A stretch of 64,000 nt of DNA. It comes from Antonospora locustae. Taxonomy: Eukaryota > Microsporidia. Where the stretch lies: NCBI GenBank assembly GCA_007674295.1, contig CM017454.1, positions 62,001 to 126,000 on the forward strand, read 5' to 3'. How positions within the stretch are numbered: the first letter of the stretch is position 1; every line of letters starts with the position of its first letter. This document shows, in pieces, positions 60,393 to 64,000 of the stretch. The position numbers and the translations under genes were made by a program. The notes under the pieces are model-generated. The model saw nothing but the letters and a program-made list of their open reading frames with translations. It did no database searches and was not told the DNA's origin.

Positions 60393-60533
60393 AGGATGGG
60401 TTGTTTATGCTCATAACATAGAGAGACCATTTGCTCAATGGCCTCGTGTGCTGAAAATGCATAGGCCTATTGAGCACAGCAGGACTTATTTAATGATGGA
60501 GACAAAGCCAAGCCAAACTTAAAAACATATCCC

Positions 60534-62120
60534 ATGGAAAAGCAAACCATATATACGGACTCACTAGAAAACCACGGATACGAAAAGCTAAAGGCATGGA
60601 TAGAAGACTCGCTAGATCAGTTCAAACAAGAACTCATGCAGATTCTGTACCCGATATTCATACACATATACTTTGATTTGATAATACAAAAAAAAAACTA
60701 TGAGCATTTCTTCAAGACGTATAAGGGCGACTTCCACAAGGCAGAGATCGAAATGTTTAGCTCACTCAGCGATGCCCAGCATATAAAGGAAAACAATCAG
60801 GCAACTGCATACCGAACGGAAAAGTACACCATAAGCATGGGAAAGTATGCATTCAACCTCCTTCTTAACTTTCTTGAGGAGAATGAGCTGAATTACATTC
60901 TCAAACTGATTAACCAGTACATTGACATAAAGGTGTATGTGGGACAGAAGAGGGAGATAGAAGGGCTTGTCAGCTGCAGCATGGAGCCCATAAACCTAAC
61001 AACGTTTCTTGTATCCAAAGAGTGTGAGGAGAGCATTCTGAAGGACGAGAAGTACAAGTACGACCACCTGGAGACCTTTGTATCGCAGCTTAGAAAGAAG
61101 AGAGAGAACAAGAACACAGGATATTCTGGGTCTTATGTTTCTGCAGAGATTGAGAAGCTAAAGGACATCACAAAGAGAATAACATGCAATGCAAAAAACC
61201 TGCCTTCAATATGTTGCTACACTGTGTTCAACACATACGAAGAGCTCACTTGCTCAGAAATAAGTCCTGACTCGCGAATTCTTGCGCTAGGCTTTAAAAA
61301 TAGCACCATCGAGGTGCATGCACTTGACCAGCCACTGAGAAAGCTGAAGAAAAGCTCCGAGCTAGAAAAGAGCGAGATGAAAGAGACATACGATGAAAGC
61401 GCACATGAGAAGCTAGTAGGACACCAGGGTCCGGTCTTCTCGCTCAGGTTTTTTCAGACAGGCAAGTTTCTGGTCTCTTCATCACATGACTGTACAGTGA
61501 GGCTGTGGTCACTAGAGCTTTTCTCTCTGATATCCATATACAAGGCTGGGTTTCCAATTTGGTGCGTTGACGTGACAAAGGATTTCTACTTTGCAATGGG
61601 TGGTGCAGATAGAGTTGCATCGATATATTCCATTATGAACAACAAGCCAGAACGGATATTTACAGCGCTGAGCGACGTGACTTTTGTCAAGTTTCACCCA
61701 AACTCAAACTACCTGTTTTTCGGCTCTAGCGACACGTATGTGAGAATGGTTGATATACATTCAGCGAAGCTGGTACGCGTCTTCAACGGGCACACAGACA
61801 CCATCACGTGCATCGATGTTTCTCACTGTGGCCAGTTGCTGGCAACGGGGTCCAAGGACAAGTCAGTTATTTTGTGGGACATAAATAGTAGCAAGATACT
61901 TTCAACATTCAAGGCACATACATCCTATGTATATTCTGTCAGCTTCTGCTGGTTTGGTAGCATTTTGGCATCGTGCGGTGCAGACTGCTCTGTGCAGCTG
62001 TACGATACATCAGACCCAAAGGGCCAGACACTTGCCACTTTCTACACAAAAAACACGCCTCTGCATTGCTGCAAGTTTGGGTACAGAAACATTCTTTCTG
62101 TCATCGGACCGTACCAGTAG
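60534..62120 (+). CDS. TAF5: TFIID subunit TAF5 (WD40)
   Basis: 528 aa, CCC directly before the ATG. The N-terminal TAF5 NTD2 helical domain (about 1-150: YEKLKAWIEDSLDQFKQELM then QILYPIFIHIYFDLI; YEHFFKTYKGDFHKAEIEMF) is followed by a linker and a WD40 propeller from about residue 235. Clear blades include LVGHQGPVFSLRFFQTGKFL with SSSHDCTVRLWSLEL, FNGHTDTITCIDVSHCGQLL with TGSKDKSVILWDINS, and FKAHTSYVYSVSF. TAF5 scaffolds TFIID (and SAGA in yeast). It lacks the N-terminal LisH extension of yeast TAF5. Confidence 0.92.
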   Translation: MEKQTIYTDSLENHGYEKLKAWIEDSLDQFKQELMQILYPIFIHIYFDLIIQKKNYEHFFKTYKGDFHKAEIEMFSSLSDAQHIKENNQATAYRTEKYTISMGKYAFNLLLNFLEENELNYILKLINQYIDIKVYVGQKREIEGLVSCSMEPINLTTFLVSKECEESILKDEKYKYDHLETFVSQLRKKRENKNTGYSGSYVSAEIEKLKDITKRITCNAKNLPSICCYTVFNTYEELTCSEISPDSRILALGFKNSTIEVHALDQPLRKLKKSSELEKSEMKETYDESAHEKLVGHQGPVFSLRFFQTGKFLVSSSHDCTVRLWSLELFSLISIYKAGFPIWCVDVTKDFYFAMGGADRVASIYSIMNNKPERIFTALSDVTFVKFHPNSNYLFFGSSDTYVRMVDIHSAKLVRVFNGHTDTITCIDVSHCGQLLATGSKDKSVILWDINSSKILSTFKAHTSYVYSVSFCWFGSILASCGADCSVQLYDTSDPKGQTLATFYTKNTPLHCCKFGYRNILSVIGPYQ

Positions 62121-62301
62121 TTTTCAAACAAGCCTCGAAGCACACAACAAATGAGGCAATCTGCCAGAATGTGATAAAGTGTGTCTCATAGTTTTTGCCA
62201 TTCATTCACCTGTGCAGAGTGGTACGGTTGCAGCACATAGACAAGTGGCCATTAAAATGCGCAATGTAACACCCTAAACACTACTATAAACACAAGGATA
62301 C

Positions 62302-63471
62302 ATGATGGACATGGAAAAAGAAGTCAGAAGTGTTTTAGAAAGAGTCAGAGACGATGAGTGGTGGAGTAGAAATGAAGCAAGAATAAACGAGTTGTTCAAG
62401 AACAAGCGCTGCATATCGATTTTGAAGAAAAGTATAATGTCAGATAAAAGTTTTTATGCGCTTGAGGTTATAAAGAGACTGAACATCTTTGTGGAGGACA
62501 GCTTTGTGTTAGACTCTCTGACATTACGCACGCACATAAACCAGCACATGTACCATTCTCTGTACAGTCTTTACCAAAAAAAGCTAATATCGCCCAGTTG
62601 CCTTGATAAGGTCAAAAAGAAATTCATGGTCATGAAGAATGCGTCTCTTCTCTTTGCAGATGTGGAAAACAAGTTCATAATGTCGAGGCTTGAGAAGGAC
62701 AGGTACAACTTCAAAAAGATTCGTGAGGAGTCAGCAAAAGTATATGACTACGAAAGCGAGGCCATGATGTACATCAAAAGGACAGGCGCTTTGAACGCAA
62801 ACGACATCGCTCACTTCAGCGCTCTCTGCTACACAGAGGATGTCTTGATACTTTTTAACATGGACGCCCTGTTTTCATTAAACAGCAATGATCCGAGAAT
62901 GTGGGAGCTCAGAAAGGCCCTGTACAAGCCGATCACTTTTCTGCAGCACAACACGTTCCGTCTTAAAGGAGACGTTTCGTATTCAATGCTTGAGTTTAGC
63001 TACAAAAACAACTTTCCGATAGATTCACACAAAAGCATTGCAGGATACCTGAGCGACCTGCACACAGCAAGAAGCACCTACACAAACACAGACTTCAAGA
63101 ACTTCAAGAGGCACGATATACTGCGGTCTCTAGACGCACACACGCAGCACATGCTTTCTGTTGCTAGAAGAATAATCAGAAACCTGAACGAAAACGGTGT
63201 TGACTTTTACTGTATATCACAGTACCCCCTAGGAAAGCTGTTTGCGTCTATGGTTGTCTTCAATTTTGAGTTTGTCAGCTTTCAACGTCTTTTTTCCTTG
63301 AGCAGGGCAGAGGTGCTTGAGTTCACTTCAAAGAAAAACTACCTCCATCCTAAAAAGAAAATCATCCTTTTTGGATTGAGTGTTCCCTCCTACGAGTGTT
63401 CTCTGCTATCAAACGTCATTGAAGAGTACGACATCGCCATGGCAGAAAGTGTGCTTGTGGGGTACTTGTGA
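62302..63471 (+). CDS. Hypothetical protein
   Basis: 389 aa, starting ATGATGGACATG; the first, second or fourth codon may be used. No C-run lies close upstream. The text is mostly helical and basic (VRSVLERVRDDEWWSRNEAR; LDKVKKKFMVMKNASLLFAD) with a more globular C-terminal part (VDFYCISQYPLGKLFASMVV; KKIILFGLSVPSYECSLLSN). No signal peptide or membrane segment. I recognise no family. Confidence 0.75.
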   Translation: MMDMEKEVRSVLERVRDDEWWSRNEARINELFKNKRCISILKKSIMSDKSFYALEVIKRLNIFVEDSFVLDSLTLRTHINQHMYHSLYSLYQKKLISPSCLDKVKKKFMVMKNASLLFADVENKFIMSRLEKDRYNFKKIREESAKVYDYESEAMMYIKRTGALNANDIAHFSALCYTEDVLILFNMDALFSLNSNDPRMWELRKALYKPITFLQHNTFRLKGDVSYSMLEFSYKNNFPIDSHKSIAGYLSDLHTARSTYTNTDFKNFKRHDILRSLDAHTQHMLSVARRIIRNLNENGVDFYCISQYPLGKLFASMVVFNFEFVSFQRLFSLSRAEVLEFTSKKNYLHPKKKIILFGLSVPSYECSLLSNVIEEYDIAMAESVLVGYL

Positions 63472-63528
63472 GTCCATCAACACTGTCTTTTTTTTGTGGT
63501 ACAAACAAATCAGCCCACACAAAGAAAA

Positions 63529-63924
63529 ATGGATATCGACTTATTTGGCATATACACACAGATTTCACACAAAAAAAAGAGAAACAAGCTCCACATCGAA
63601 AACTGCACTGCAGAGCAGATATTCTACCAGATAAAGGAGCTTACAGATAGTGTTATAGAACGTGCAGAGTCTCTTTTGTCCAAGATGCACCACTGCAGTA
63701 CAGAAGACGACCATCAGAGCTCGTATCAAGGCAGTTGCAACGATAATGAGGTTGAAGACAGCGGCATTGTTTTCGAGGATGACATTCTTGACTGCCCAAA
63801 AAAATTTTTTGATAAAATGGACGAGAATGTTGGCACCGTGGGCAACAGTGATGAGATAACGTCTGACTACTTGGCTGATCTTGATGCGAATCTCGAGAAA
63901 CCAAAGTCATATGAACACAAGTAA
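63529..63924 (+). CDS. Small acidic hypothetical protein
   Basis: 131 aa from the ATG preceded by GCCCACACAAAGAAAA. A short basic helix near the start (ISHKKKRNKLHIENC), a helical middle (EQIFYQIKELTDSVIERAES) and a strongly acidic, probably disordered C-terminal half (NDNEVEDSGIVFEDDILDCP; ITSDYLADLDANLEKPK). Family not recognised. GTAAGT overlaps the stop codon (63921-63926), so a short 3' intron cannot be excluded. About 75 bp to the window end hold nothing recognisable. Confidence 0.65.
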   Translation: MDIDLFGIYTQISHKKKRNKLHIENCTAEQIFYQIKELTDSVIERAESLLSKMHHCSTEDDHQSSYQGSCNDNEVEDSGIVFEDDILDCPKKFFDKMDENVGTVGNSDEITSDYLADLDANLEKPKSYEHK

Positions 63925-64000
63925 GTGTCGCCTGTCATGCAACAATGTGTAAATCTGCGCTTAGTGAAGTCAATCTGAAAATTCACTGCATGTCTCCACG

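Overview
The window reads as nuclear DNA of a microsporidian. Evidence: intron-less eukaryotic genes packed with gaps mostly of 10-300 bp, many proteins shorter than their yeast counterparts, and a C-run (CCC, less often GGG) a few to about 15 bases before most start codons, a start-site signature described for Microsporidia. I chose most starts by that signature, often downstream of the longest reading frame. The species cannot be named from sequence alone. All protein calls come from reading motifs; no database was searched.

Layout. (1) 1-7995: dense genes of normal composition: 3' end of a Cyc8-like TPR gene, coatomer zeta, ribosomal uL1, Pol III subunit RPC3, Rtf1, signal peptidase subunit SPC2 divergent from a DPH2-like gene, a four-helix membrane protein, and a glycerophosphodiester phosphodiesterase. 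(2) 7996-31784: about 23.8 kb with no convincing intact gene, roughly 85% A+T in the lines I sampled. Inside it lie small islands of higher GC. Four or five have nested inverted repeats like folded RNAs (about 9660-9753, 10885-11090, 17010-17120, 20630-20706, 29620-30025). Two or three look like decayed coding sequence (about 16020-16200, 26100-26690). Two perfect palindromes of 22-24 bp also occur. (3) 31785-32750: a bacterial-type Rpn (PD-(D/E)XK) nuclease/transposase gene on the border, with a native CCC start motif and an apparently altered active site. (4) 33200-63924: dense genes again.

Genes on the right include UBC7, a dynamin-related GTPase (Vps1-like), ubiquilin/Dsk2, IQGAP, two cyclophilins, IMP3, an MBOAT acyltransferase, an Exo84-like protein, a gamma-tubulin complex protein, glycyl-tRNA synthetase, Noc2, an ING-family PHD protein, a protein O-mannosyltransferase, a minimal Dre2, RNase P/MRP subunit Rpp1, TAF5 and several orphans.

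By function the genes cover ER entry and modification (SPC2, PMT, ER cyclophilin, Ubc7), vesicle traffic (coatomer zeta, Vps1, Exo84), transcription (Rpc3, Rtf1, TAF5, ING, Cyc8-like), ribosome and RNA processing (uL1, Imp3, Noc2, Rpp1, GlyRS, Dph2), cytoskeleton (IQGAP, GCP), lipids (MBOAT, GDPD) and cytosolic Fe-S assembly (Dre2). The most unusual elements are the AT-rich block with RNA-like islands, which is a candidate regional centromere or heterochromatin block, the border Rpn gene, and a 376-bp identical tract shared by two otherwise different cyclophilin genes.
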